In this document: piece after piece, positions 8,314 through 15,480 of the stretch
Layout of the letters: each line of letters opens with the position of its first letter
Position numbering within the stretch: position 1 is the first letter of the stretch
NCBI GenBank assembly: GCA_001799895.1
Contig: MGUI01000052.1
Span: 23,029 to 87,028 of the forward strand
Source of the DNA: Elusimicrobia bacterium GWD2_63_28
Lineage (GTDB): Bacteria > Elusimicrobiota > Elusimicrobia > Elusimicrobiales > UBA9959
Length of the DNA: 64,000 nt
Reading direction: 5' to 3'
Program-made: the position numbers and the translations under genes
The notes under the pieces: generated by a model
The model's database searches: none
Told to the model about the DNA's origin: nothing
What the model saw: only the letters and a program-made list of their open reading frames with translations

Positions 8314-9605
8314 TGCCGGGAACTTCTTCCTGCCGCGCGTACGTGGAAGCCGCCCTGGCCGCCAGAGCAGATAAAGCGCAATGTTCCCTGGCGGAAACAG
8401 AAAAGAGCCTGATGAGTTTCGAGGGCGGGTCGGTCTCGCTTTTTAAAACATCGAAAGATATCACCGGGGAGTTGACCGGAATATTTTCCGGGAGGCAGGG
8501 CAAAATATCCGTAAGCGGAGAGCCTGCCGCCGACATCGCTTCCGTGGCCGTGGAACTGGCGGCCTCCGCGGCTTCTTCACAGCCCGACCCCGCGAACGAT
8601 ATCTCACCGGGGCGGGAGCCCGGAGCGTTTTCATCCGGCCCGGAGCGGCCGGATACGGACGGGATGTACGGGCGGCTGCAGGAATTCCTTGCGACGGTAA
8701 AGGAGCGCTGGCCGGAAATAGGCTTCAGAACTTCATGGCTTGCCTTTGTGAACGATTCCCGGAGTTTCGCTAATTCGAACGGGATGGCCTTGACCGCCAG
8801 AACCGGACGGTACGAACTTTTGTCTTTGTTCTGCGCCAAAAAAGACGGCCGCACCTCTTCTTTTAATCTATTCATCGGTTCGTCCAGGGATCTCGCCAGG
8901 CCGCTCCTCGAGTGGGGCGGGCTGGAAAGGCTGCTTTCCGACTCCGTCGCGCTGACCCAGGCCAGGAAGCTGGGAGAGAAATTCCAGGGGGAAATAATAC
9001 TTTCACCTGAAGGCCTGACGGAGGTCCTGCGGCATTTCGCCGAGGAATTGAGCGACACCAGGATGATTTCCGGGAATAGTTCCTACAAGGGCAAACTAGG
9101 CCAGGCTATCGCCCCGGAGATTTTTACGCTGCTGTCCTCCCCCAGGTCGCCCGAACTTGCGTCCGGAGACCTGCTTACCAGGGACGGGTTTGAGACCGAG
9201 GACTTAGTACTGGTAGAAAAAGGGATACTGAAGAACTATTTGTTGAGCGGATATGGCGCAGCCAAGACTGGTTTTCCGCATAAGCCCAGTTCAGGCGGCT
9301 GCTTCAGCGTCCTGCCCGGGGAGACCGCGTTCCCTGACCTGGTGCGGAGCGTCAAGAAAGGACTTTTAGTTACGGTGCTGGCCGGGGCGGCCCCGAACGG
9401 AAATGGCGATTTTTCCGGCATAGCCAAGAACAGTTTCTACATTGAGGACGGAAAAATCCTGTTCCCGATTTCAGACGCCGGCGTATCCGGGAATTTACGC
9501 GAGATGCTGGCGGGGCTCAGCGGCATCTCGAGGGAACGGGTCAATACCGGCGATGCCGTCCTTCCCTGGACGAAGTTCGGCGGGGTAAATATTTCCGGAA
9601 TATAA
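8310..9605 (+). CDS. tldE: TldE/PmbA-like protease partner subunit
   Basis: About 431 residues from the ATG at 8310, which overlaps the tldD stop as ATGA. The frame is open upstream but inside tldD. The sequence follows the TldE/PmbA pattern: an N-terminal repeat of the TldD fold (SLMSFEGGSVSLFKTS), a central insert, the motif FSGNSSYKG-like near ISGNSSYKGKLGQ, DLLTRDGFETED in the C-terminal half, and the closing FGGVNISGI. It has no HExxxH, as expected for the non-catalytic subunit. Insertions and low identity in the middle suggest a divergent, perhaps specialised pair. A strong terminator lies about 145 bases downstream. Confidence 0.85.
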   Translation: MMPGTSSCRAYVEAALAARADKAQCSLAETEKSLMSFEGGSVSLFKTSKDITGELTGIFSGRQGKISVSGEPAADIASVAVELAASAASSQPDPANDISPGREPGAFSSGPERPDTDGMYGRLQEFLATVKERWPEIGFRTSWLAFVNDSRSFANSNGMALTARTGRYELLSLFCAKKDGRTSSFNLFIGSSRDLARPLLEWGGLERLLSDSVALTQARKLGEKFQGEIILSPEGLTEVLRHFAEELSDTRMISGNSSYKGKLGQAIAPEIFTLLSSPRSPELASGDLLTRDGFETEDLVLVEKGILKNYLLSGYGAAKTGFPHKPSSGGCFSVLPGETAFPDLVRSVKKGLLVTVLAGAAPNGNGDFSGIAKNSFYIEDGKILFPISDAGVSGNLREMLAGLSGISRERVNTGDAVLPWTKFGGVNISGI

Positions 9606-9698
9606 ACCGGGCCCTTAGGCTCATGCGGGACTAGGCCCTTGGGCCCTCGCGGCTGCCTGCTGGGGCGTGTATACTATTCTCGTAGATTCCTTGTAATT

Positions 9699-9750
9699 TG
9701 GGGGATTGGCCCCAGAGTATCCACGATCCGGCCGTAACCGGATGTATCCA
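9699..9750. other. Cluster of small hairpins, unknown function
   Basis: The longest gap in the window (9606-9847) holds structure rather than a gene. Stem TGGGG/CCCCA spans 9699-9714. A second hairpin ATCCGG-CCGTAA-CCGGAT spans 9726-9743 and is flanked on both sides by the 7-base direct repeat GTATCCA (9717-9723 and 9744-9750). The terminator follows at once. This could be the 3' part of a small RNA or a tldE leader-type element; I matched it to no riboswitch family that I know. Confidence 0.35.
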
Positions 9751-9785
9751 GGGAAAGCAAAACACTTTTTGCTTTCCCTTTTTTT
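9750..9785 (+). terminator. Strong intrinsic terminator after tldDE / hairpin cluster
   Basis: 13-bp stem AGGGAAAGCAAAA (9750-9762) with TTTTGCTTTCCCT (9767-9779), a 4-base loop, then a run of T to 9785. It separates tldDE from the peptide operon. Confidence 0.9.
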
Positions 9786-9794
9786 ATCGCCAAA

Positions 9795-9824
9795 TTGCTC
9801 ACAATGCCGCAAAAGTGGTAAAAT
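9795..9824 (+). promoter_or_regulatory. Likely promoter of the peptide operon
   Basis: A TAAAAT -10-like hexamer at 9819-9824 with a weak TTGCTC -35 at 9795-9800 (18-base spacing). It lies just after the terminator and 23 bases before the peptide ATG, which has an AAGGGGG ribosome site at 9834-9840. The -35 is poor, so confidence is limited. Confidence 0.4.
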
Positions 9825-9847
9825 ATAAGGGTTAAGGGGGAATTAAA

Positions 9848-10048
9848 ATGAAAATTAACGACAAAGTTCTGGTAGCTTTCCTGGTTTCAATGGGTCTCTT
9901 CTCTTCTGTTCAGGCCAGGCAGTACGTTAGCGCGTTGTCCGCTGGCGAGAAGGCCGTCCTGATGCAGGCGCAAAACTCCGGGGCGGATGTGGGTCCTGTT
10001 GAGAGCAATGCGATAAGCGGTGGTTCGGCCGGGAACGACAAAATATAA
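9848..10048 (+). CDS. Small secreted peptide, candidate radical-SAM substrate (RiPP-like precursor)
   Basis: 66 residues. The N-terminus is a textbook Sec signal peptide: a short Lys-containing start, a hydrophobic core VLVAFLVSMGLF, and a signal peptidase site after SSVQA (residue 23). The mature part would be 43 residues, hydrophilic, with no cysteine, one Tyr (in RQYVS), and a Gly/Ser/Asn-rich C-terminus around AISGGSAGNDKI that contains a GG pair. It has a strong ribosome site (AAGGGGG) and its own likely promoter. It is followed, after 63 bases with two hairpins, by a radical SAM gene. This layout resembles a modified-peptide precursor and its maturase. I recognise no known precursor family. 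Confidence 0.7.
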   Translation: MKINDKVLVAFLVSMGLFSSVQARQYVSALSAGEKAVLMQAQNSGADVGPVESNAISGGSAGNDKI

Positions 10049-10050
10049 TA

Positions 10051-10110
10051 CTGTCCGCAGCCGGTAATTTTGGGACAGATTCGCCCGGGGCAGACCCCGG
10101 GCGTATTATT
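10051..10110 (+). promoter_or_regulatory. Two hairpins between peptide and radical SAM gene (attenuator / mRNA stabiliser)
   Basis: First stem CTGTCC (10051-10056) with GGACAG (10073-10078). Second, a perfect 9-bp stem CGCCCGGGG (10082-10090) / CCCCGGGCG (10095-10103) with loop CAGA, followed by TATTATTT directly before the ATG at 10112. The only purine-rich ribosome-site candidate lies inside the second stem, so it could limit both read-through and translation of the downstream genes, keeping the peptide in excess. Confidence 0.6.
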
Positions 10111-10111
10111 T

Positions 10112-10963
10112 ATGGATAAATTTGCCATAGTGCTGGGTTACAGGTGCAACTTCAAATGTGAGCACTGTATCGTAGGCGACAAAAAAGGAACGGGCTTGAC
10201 CGCCGCGGAGAAGGATCTGGTAGCGCTCACGGTGCGGCGCGGCGGGATAGGCAACCTGCTTTTCGTGGGAGGAGAGCCGACCCTCTATATTCCGGATATG
10301 AATGAGATCGTTTCCAAACTTGGAAACCCGTTGCCGAATATCCGGATGACCACTAACGGACATTTCGCTAAAAGCAAGGCCGCCGCGGTAAAAGTACTGA
10401 GGCGCATTTCCGGCCTGTCGGGAATCAATCTTTCGTACGACAGCCTTCATGAGAAATTTTTGCCTGAGGAGAACATCGAAAATCTTTATCTGGCCTGCAA
10501 GGAAGTCGGCCTTGGGTTTGCGGTTCTCTTATCCCTCCGCTCTCCTATGGACCTTGCCCTGCTGAACAAGATCAGGAAGGCGGGTAAATTCCGTGTTCTG
10601 ATACAGAAGCTGCTGCCGGTAGGGGCCGCCAGATCCAACGATCTGGGCTTTAAATATCCCAGCTTTAACGAAGGCGCTCTTTCGATGCACTGCCCTACGC
10701 GGGATAACCTTATTTATATGTGCGGCCAGGGATTTACCGTTTGTTGCGGTGCACTCGCGTTCGGTCCCGGAGTCTCCAGAGCCGTGTTCCCTACGCTGGA
10801 AGGGCTTATGTCCAGCGATTTCTACAAGCTGGTAGCCAAGAATTCTTTTTCCGGAATGATCAGGAAATTAAGACTTACCGGGCTGAAGTTCAAGCCGGAA
10901 CATTCCGCCCCATGCGTCCTTTGCGAGTATCTGTTTAAAAGTAAATACGGGGAGCAGACCTGA
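10112..10963 (+). CDS. Radical SAM enzyme with SPASM-like C-terminal cysteines, putative peptide maturase
   Basis: 283 residues from the ATG at 10112; the frame runs further up but into the hairpin. The radical SAM cluster motif is C12-x3-C16-x2-C19 (YRCNFKCEHC), with the GGEP SAM-binding motif at 53-56. The C-terminal third has C194, C204, C211, C212 and a CxxC at C268/C271, with the layout of a short SPASM or twitch domain (MCGQGFTVCCG ... GLMSSDFYKLV ... PCVLCEYL) that would bind auxiliary Fe-S clusters. Such enzymes modify ribosomal peptides. No RRE domain is visible. The adjacent secreted peptide is the obvious candidate substrate. The stop overlaps the lipoprotein start (TGATG). Confidence 0.85.
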   Translation: MDKFAIVLGYRCNFKCEHCIVGDKKGTGLTAAEKDLVALTVRRGGIGNLLFVGGEPTLYIPDMNEIVSKLGNPLPNIRMTTNGHFAKSKAAAVKVLRRISGLSGINLSYDSLHEKFLPEENIENLYLACKEVGLGFAVLLSLRSPMDLALLNKIRKAGKFRVLIQKLLPVGAARSNDLGFKYPSFNEGALSMHCPTRDNLIYMCGQGFTVCCGALAFGPGVSRAVFPTLEGLMSSDFYKLVAKNSFSGMIRKLRLTGLKFKPEHSAPCVLCEYLFKSKYGEQT

Positions 10964-12393
10964 TGTTTCGACGCCCCGCGGTGGCAAGAGAGGCTGGCAA
11001 AAAAGGCGGACGCCCCCTCCTTGGCGCCCTGCTCTTGCTGGCGGGTATTTGCGGTTGCCGGCCCGGAGCAAACAGTACCTGGACAGCCCTGTTTACCTAT
11101 ATCCCGGAAGCGGTGCATGTGGAGACAGCGGTGGACGGCACAAGTTACTATGTCTGCCGGCAGACACATGAGCCGCTCTTTCGTCATGAGGACGGCCAAA
11201 ATTACGTTTCCAGAGTTTTGTCCGCATGGTCCAGGAACCTCAAACATACTGAGTTCAAGTTCTGTCCGAAAGAGCGACTTGTGTTTGAGCCGGGCCAGCC
11301 GTTCTCTCCTGATTTTCTTGAGAAGTTCCTTTCAGGGAGCACAAAGAAGTACGGCCCCGCTTTCACTCTGGAAAGATCTGGCGCATGTTCCGTAGTTCGC
11401 TTCAGTTCGCCTCAGCCAGGCTACCTGAATTATTTGAGCAGGCTCGAGAATTCCCCTTCTATATCCAACGGCAATCGCTCAAGCGGTCTGGGTCCGTACA
11501 GCATTGAAAATATCAGTAAAAGCACGGTTCTGCTTCAGAGAAAAACACCGGTCTCAAGCGGCTACAACAGAATTGAAATCCGGCTTTTTGGAACTGGTGA
11601 AAAAGAGCATATTGACCTGCGCAAGGTCTCCGATTTTAATAAGTTGTCATCCTTTCAGCAGCCGGATTGGGTGAAATCGGAATATGCTGGTTTTGATAAT
11701 ATCGAGCTGAGGGTGGTCGGCCTGGCGATCAACCATCCGGATCCTCGCGTACGCAAAATGCTGTATAACTGCATAAATCCCCGGGAATTCAGGAAGATGG
11801 CTGTGCCGTCGAGGAAAGACTATTATGATGTGCAGACGGTCCTTCCTTTGGGCGTTCCGGGCGCACTTGGGGGAACTCCGTCTCAGACCTGTTCGGTTCC
11901 AGCGGAGCTCAAGGGAACAAGTGTTATCTTCGCTAATTCCAGGACCGATAACTATGCGCAAGTGACACAGTATGCGCATGAGTTCAAAAAAAGGACCGGG
12001 ATAGAACTAGTCGTGAAGAATTTAGGGGCTGAAGAGGTGGACGCGATGTTGTTGGACCCTAAACGAAGGGGCCAGTATAATCTGGCGCTAATCGTGACCT
12101 ATAACGCCAGGCAGGATCAGGAAGGTTTCTTCGTGTTTTATGTCGGCGCGAACAAGGTGATCGGGTACGTGCCGGCAAGTCTTGATCGCATGCATTTTGC
12201 CCTGGAACGGGAGACTGACCCATTAAGAAAAAAGGAATTGGCGGAAACGTTGGCTGCCGAGTTGGGCAAACACGCGCTTGCTATCCCGCTCTACCAGACT
12301 TTCGCTAGACTCTATTACCCTCCAGGGATTAAAAACCTTTCAGTCGGAAGGGGCTTTGAGGAAATTCCGGACATAGGGGACCTGAGATGGTAA
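10963..12393 (+). CDS. Peptide-binding lipoprotein (SBP_bac_5 / DppA-like) without transporter
   Basis: 476 residues. N-terminal positive region, hydrophobic stretch LLGALLLLAGI and a lipobox-like end with cysteines at C30 and C32 (ICGC; C32 is the likelier lipidated residue). The body follows the extracellular solute-binding family 5: a V.....EPLF start, LKHTEFKFCPKERLVFEPGQPFSPDFLEKFL (the LrdgvkFhdG-type block, read across positions 93-123), LGPY-containing middle, and RVRKMLYNCINPREF in domain II. These proteins bind peptides at the membrane. No permease or ATPase gene is linked. Instead it overlaps the radical SAM stop upstream and the histidine kinase start downstream, which suggests a receptor rather than an importer role. 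Confidence 0.75.
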   Translation: MFRRPAVAREAGKKGGRPLLGALLLLAGICGCRPGANSTWTALFTYIPEAVHVETAVDGTSYYVCRQTHEPLFRHEDGQNYVSRVLSAWSRNLKHTEFKFCPKERLVFEPGQPFSPDFLEKFLSGSTKKYGPAFTLERSGACSVVRFSSPQPGYLNYLSRLENSPSISNGNRSSGLGPYSIENISKSTVLLQRKTPVSSGYNRIEIRLFGTGEKEHIDLRKVSDFNKLSSFQQPDWVKSEYAGFDNIELRVVGLAINHPDPRVRKMLYNCINPREFRKMAVPSRKDYYDVQTVLPLGVPGALGGTPSQTCSVPAELKGTSVIFANSRTDNYAQVTQYAHEFKKRTGIELVVKNLGAEEVDAMLLDPKRRGQYNLALIVTYNARQDQEGFFVFYVGANKVIGYVPASLDRMHFALERETDPLRKKELAETLAAELGKHALAIPLYQTFARLYYPPGIKNLSVGRGFEEIPDIGDLRW

Positions 12394-14066
12394 AACTTTT
12401 CACCCGTGTCCTCGCCTATAACTGGCGCCATTACGCGGCGGCGGTGCTGGTGTTCATTGCTTTCTGGCAGGGCTTCTCCGCCTTTTCCGCCGTGCGGGTG
12501 GCGGACGACAAGCTGCTGACCGCCATGCGGCAGAACGCGGCCTATTTCGAGAAGGCCTTCCTCGAAGGCGACGTGTTCGAGACCCAGCGCATCATGTGGC
12601 GCATCAAGAACGAAAACGTTAAGCGCATTACCTTTCACCCCGTGCAGTTCGATGGCAGCCGCTGGATCTTCAAAGAAGCCATAGTCGGCAACCTCTACGA
12701 CCGGCCGCGCGCGCAGATAATCCACGAGGTGCCCTTTGTTTCCAACGGCGCCGAGCTGGGCCAACTGGAATACGTGATAGACCTGGTGGACGTGAACGCC
12801 GCGGTGTTCGGGCAGAACTATGTCCTGTTCATCACCGTGGTGTTCTTCTTTCTGGGGCTGCTGATACTTTCCAACATGGGCGCCATTCAGACCCTGGCAG
12901 CCATAGAGCGCTCCGTGAATGAGATTAATTCCATAACCGATTCAGGCAAAAGCGACATTATCCGGGAATCAATTAAAAAGAACATAGCGCGGCTGCCGGC
13001 GGGCATTATCGGCACGCCGTTCGCGCAGATGACCGAGCGCATGAGCGGCGCCCTGGAGCAGGCTGCCCGGCTGGAAAGCGAGCTGGCCGTCAGCAAGGCC
13101 ATGTCCGACCTGGCCGCGCAGGTGGCGCACGATATCCGCTCGCCGCTGGCGGCGCTGGGCGCCGCGGCCAAGGGACTGGAGATGCCGGCGGACCAGCGCA
13201 CGCTGATAGACGGTTCCATCGGGCGCATGCAGGGCATAGCCGACGACCTGCTGCAGCGCTACCGCGCCCCGGGCGCGGCGGCCAAGCCCAAAATGGAAAC
13301 CTGCGCCCTGGCCGGGCTTATCGAGCAGGTGCTGGCCGAGAAGCGCATACAGCACAAGGACAAGGCCGGCGTGAAGATAGATTTCAGCGCCGGGACGGAC
13401 GGGTTTAAGGCCGCCGTGGACCCCAAAGAGCTGCAACGCATTATTTCCAATCTCGTGAACAACTCGGTGGAGGCCTTCGCCGGCCCCGGCGCGGTCAGGG
13501 TCGGCCTGGCGGCCACCGACGGGAAAGTATTGATCGAAATAAAAGACGATGGCAAAGGCATACCTCCCGAAATATTGGCCAAGCTCGGTCAGAAGGGCGA
13601 GACGCACGGCAAGGCCGGCGGTACTGGCCTGGGCCTTTACCACGCCCGCACTTCGGTAGAGGCCTGGGGCGGCAGCCTCAAGATAGAGTCCGAACCCGGC
13701 AAAGGCACCGCCGTGACCCTCACGCTGCCGGCCGCGGCCAAGCCGGCCGCCGGCCTGCGCGCCGTGCTGCTCGACGACGACGCTTTGGTGCACATGAACT
13801 GGCGGATGGCCGCCAAGGCCGCCGGCGCCGAGCTGAAGTCTTTTAAAACCCCGCAGGAGTTCGCGGAGGCCGCGGGCACGCTGCCGCGGGACATTCCTTT
13901 ATATATAGATTCCGAACTGGGCAACGATATCAAGGGCGAGGACATCGCCGTAGACCTGCACGAGAAGGGCTTTACCGACATTACCATGGCCACCGGCCAC
14001 AGCCCCGAAAAATTCTCCGGCCTCCCCTGGCTGAAAGTCGCCGGCAAAGAGCCCCCTTGGTCTTAA
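12387..14066 (+). CDS. Membrane sensor histidine kinase with degenerate C-terminal receiver-like domain
   Basis: 559 residues. TM1 about 17-39, a ~100-residue periplasmic domain, TM2 about 144-163, a linker helix, HisKA with phospho-His H248 in VAHDIRSPL, and HATPase with N box IISNLVNNSVEAF, G1 KDDGKGIPP and G2 GGTGLGLYHA. After the kinase a short receiver-like domain begins at AVLLDDDALVHM, has a possible phospho-Asp in LYIDSELGND, and ends in GKEPPW, where the usual Lys-Pro is altered. The start overlaps the lipoprotein stop by 7 bases. Base composition returns here to the GC-rich native style. No separate response regulator is next to it. Terminator at 14085. Confidence 0.9.
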   Translation: MVKLFTRVLAYNWRHYAAAVLVFIAFWQGFSAFSAVRVADDKLLTAMRQNAAYFEKAFLEGDVFETQRIMWRIKNENVKRITFHPVQFDGSRWIFKEAIVGNLYDRPRAQIIHEVPFVSNGAELGQLEYVIDLVDVNAAVFGQNYVLFITVVFFFLGLLILSNMGAIQTLAAIERSVNEINSITDSGKSDIIRESIKKNIARLPAGIIGTPFAQMTERMSGALEQAARLESELAVSKAMSDLAAQVAHDIRSPLAALGAAAKGLEMPADQRTLIDGSIGRMQGIADDLLQRYRAPGAAAKPKMETCALAGLIEQVLAEKRIQHKDKAGVKIDFSAGTDGFKAAVDPKELQRIISNLVNNSVEAFAGPGAVRVGLAATDGKVLIEIKDDGKGIPPEILAKLGQKGETHGKAGGTGLGLYHARTSVEAWGGSLKIESEPGKGTAVTLTLPAAAKPAAGLRAVLLDDDALVHMNWRMAAKAAGAELKSFKTPQEFAEAAGTLPRDIPLYIDSELGNDIKGEDIAVDLHEKGFTDITMATGHSPEKFSGLPWLKVAGKEPPWS

Positions 14067-14084
14067 GGCGGGGTAAACGCGCAG

Positions 14085-14110
14085 AAAGGCCGGCTTCAGG
14101 CCGGCCTTTT
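14085..14110 (+). terminator. Intrinsic terminator after the kinase gene
   Basis: Stem AAAGGCCGGC (14085-14094) with GCCGGCCTTTT (14100-14110), 5-base loop, short T run. Confidence 0.8.
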
Positions 14111-14204
14111 CATCTCATCAGATGCTGTGTGATGGCATAAAAAGTGTGCTATCCGTAGCGGCGTTTCCTGTACTCTGGGCTTCAAATTGAAAAAGGAACA
14201 AGAA

Positions 14205-15362
14205 ATGAGAGCTAAGACCTGTATTTTACTGGCATTCCTGGCGCTGCTGCCGGTGCGGGCGGTCGCGGTAGTAGCCGAGGGGCAGCCGGCGCCGCAGGTG
14301 AAGATGAAGCTGCTGAAGGACGGGGGCGTGGCGGATTTCCCCGGCTGGCAGGCGTACAAGGGCAAGGTGGTGGTGGTGGAGCTGTGGGGCACCTGGTGCG
14401 TGCCTTGCGTGGCCGCCATCCCGCATATGAACGAATTGCGGCGGGCTTTCGAGGGAAAGCCGATAGAGTTCCTTGCCGTCACGGATGAAAGCGCGGCCGC
14501 GGTCAGGAAATTCCAGAAGCGGCACCCGATGGCCGGCACCGTGGGCGTGGAGGGCGGAGCCGCAGTCCGAGCCCTCGGCACCGGCAGGTTCCCGCAGACC
14601 GTGATAATAAGCAAAACCGGCGCCGTGCTCCGCTATACCATGCCCGAAGAACTTTCGGTGAAGAACCTCTCCAAGCTGCTGGAGACCGGGTCCGCAGAGG
14701 GCATCAAGCGCGTCCTGGTGGAAACGAGCGCGAAAAAGAAGGCAGAGGCTCGCTCCCTTTTTGAATTGCGCGTAGACAGCGCGGCCTGCGACGGCGGCGG
14801 CAGAGCCGGGCACAGCCCGGGAGACGCGCAATACTCCGGGGACCTGGGTTTTATGCTCGCGCAGGCCTATGAGTTCAGCGCAAGCAATATCGAGATCTCC
14901 TCCGGCCTGCCGAAACAGTGCTTCAGTTTCCGCCTGCGCTACCCGAGGGAACTGGAATACTTTATCAAGCCCCTGCTGAAAGAGGCGATAGCCTTCGCCT
15001 ACGGCGCGGAGGCGCGCCGCACGGTCAAAGAAAAGCCGGTGTGCGTCCTGCGCTACGACAAGGATGCGCCCCACGCGGGGCTGGTCCCGGCCCGCAAAAG
15101 CGGCCGCATGGCCGGCCGCGACGGAGAGTACAGCGCGGAGGGGGCAGGCATAGGCGATCTCGTCGGCCTGTTCGAGTGGGCTTGCGGCACGCCGGTGATA
15201 GATGAAACGGGGCTGACGGGCATCTACGACGTGAGCCTGAAATGGACGCCGCGCGACAAGGATTCCCTGAAGGCCGCCATTACGGAAAGGCTTGGCATAA
15301 CGCTGGAGCCGTCCGTCCGGAGCGTGGAAGTCCTGGAGGCCTACCCGTCCCCGGACAGATGA
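14205..15362 (+). CDS. TlpA-like thioredoxin fused to a TIGR03435-type domain, exported
   Basis: About 385 residues from the ATG at 14205 (AAGGAAC upstream); an in-frame TTG at 14187 is less likely. Signal peptide residues ~1-25 ending near VVAEG. Residues ~28-165 are a TlpA/ResA thioredoxin domain with redox pair C65/C68 (WGTWCVPC) and a cis-Pro-type RFPQTV. The C-terminal half matches the TIGR03435 family, seen mainly in Acidobacteria/Solibacter, with the closing VIDETGLTGIYDVSLKW and LGITLEP stretch. The thioredoxin domain should reduce disulfides in the periplasm; the role of the second domain is unknown. Single gene between two terminators. Confidence 0.8.
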   Translation: MRAKTCILLAFLALLPVRAVAVVAEGQPAPQVKMKLLKDGGVADFPGWQAYKGKVVVVELWGTWCVPCVAAIPHMNELRRAFEGKPIEFLAVTDESAAAVRKFQKRHPMAGTVGVEGGAAVRALGTGRFPQTVIISKTGAVLRYTMPEELSVKNLSKLLETGSAEGIKRVLVETSAKKKAEARSLFELRVDSAACDGGGRAGHSPGDAQYSGDLGFMLAQAYEFSASNIEISSGLPKQCFSFRLRYPRELEYFIKPLLKEAIAFAYGAEARRTVKEKPVCVLRYDKDAPHAGLVPARKSGRMAGRDGEYSAEGAGIGDLVGLFEWACGTPVIDETGLTGIYDVSLKWTPRDKDSLKAAITERLGITLEPSVRSVEVLEAYPSPDR

Positions 15363-15380
15363 AAGCGTCCCGCTAACTAT

Positions 15381-15418
15381 CCGCGTCTCCCCGGCCGGAG
15401 GGGGAGGCGCGGTTTTTT
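15381..15418 (+). terminator. Intrinsic terminator after the TlpA fusion gene
   Basis: Stem CCGCGTCTCCCC (15381-15392) with GGGGAGGCGCGG (15401-15412, one wobble pair), then T6. Confidence 0.8.
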
Positions 15419-15480
15419 GGAGAGGGGGTGGCATTAAAATTGTTCTGTAATTGGAGAAGTTGAGGATAAAGGACTCTCCA

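Noticed and set aside
9606..9750. Riboswitch upstream of the peptide operon
   Set aside because: I compared the stems with the consensus features I know (c-di-GMP, SAM, TPP, glycine, guanidine) and found no match; it also ends in a terminator before the peptide promoter.
9621..9812. A 63-codon minus-strand frame in the tldE-peptide spacer
   Set aside because: Runs through the terminator hairpin and small stems, has no ribosome site, and the region is better explained as structured RNA.
10963..12393. Part of an oligopeptide ABC importer
   Set aside because: No permease or ATPase gene is adjacent; the only ABC genes (15481-17793) are of the ABC-2 export type and form a separate unit after two terminators.
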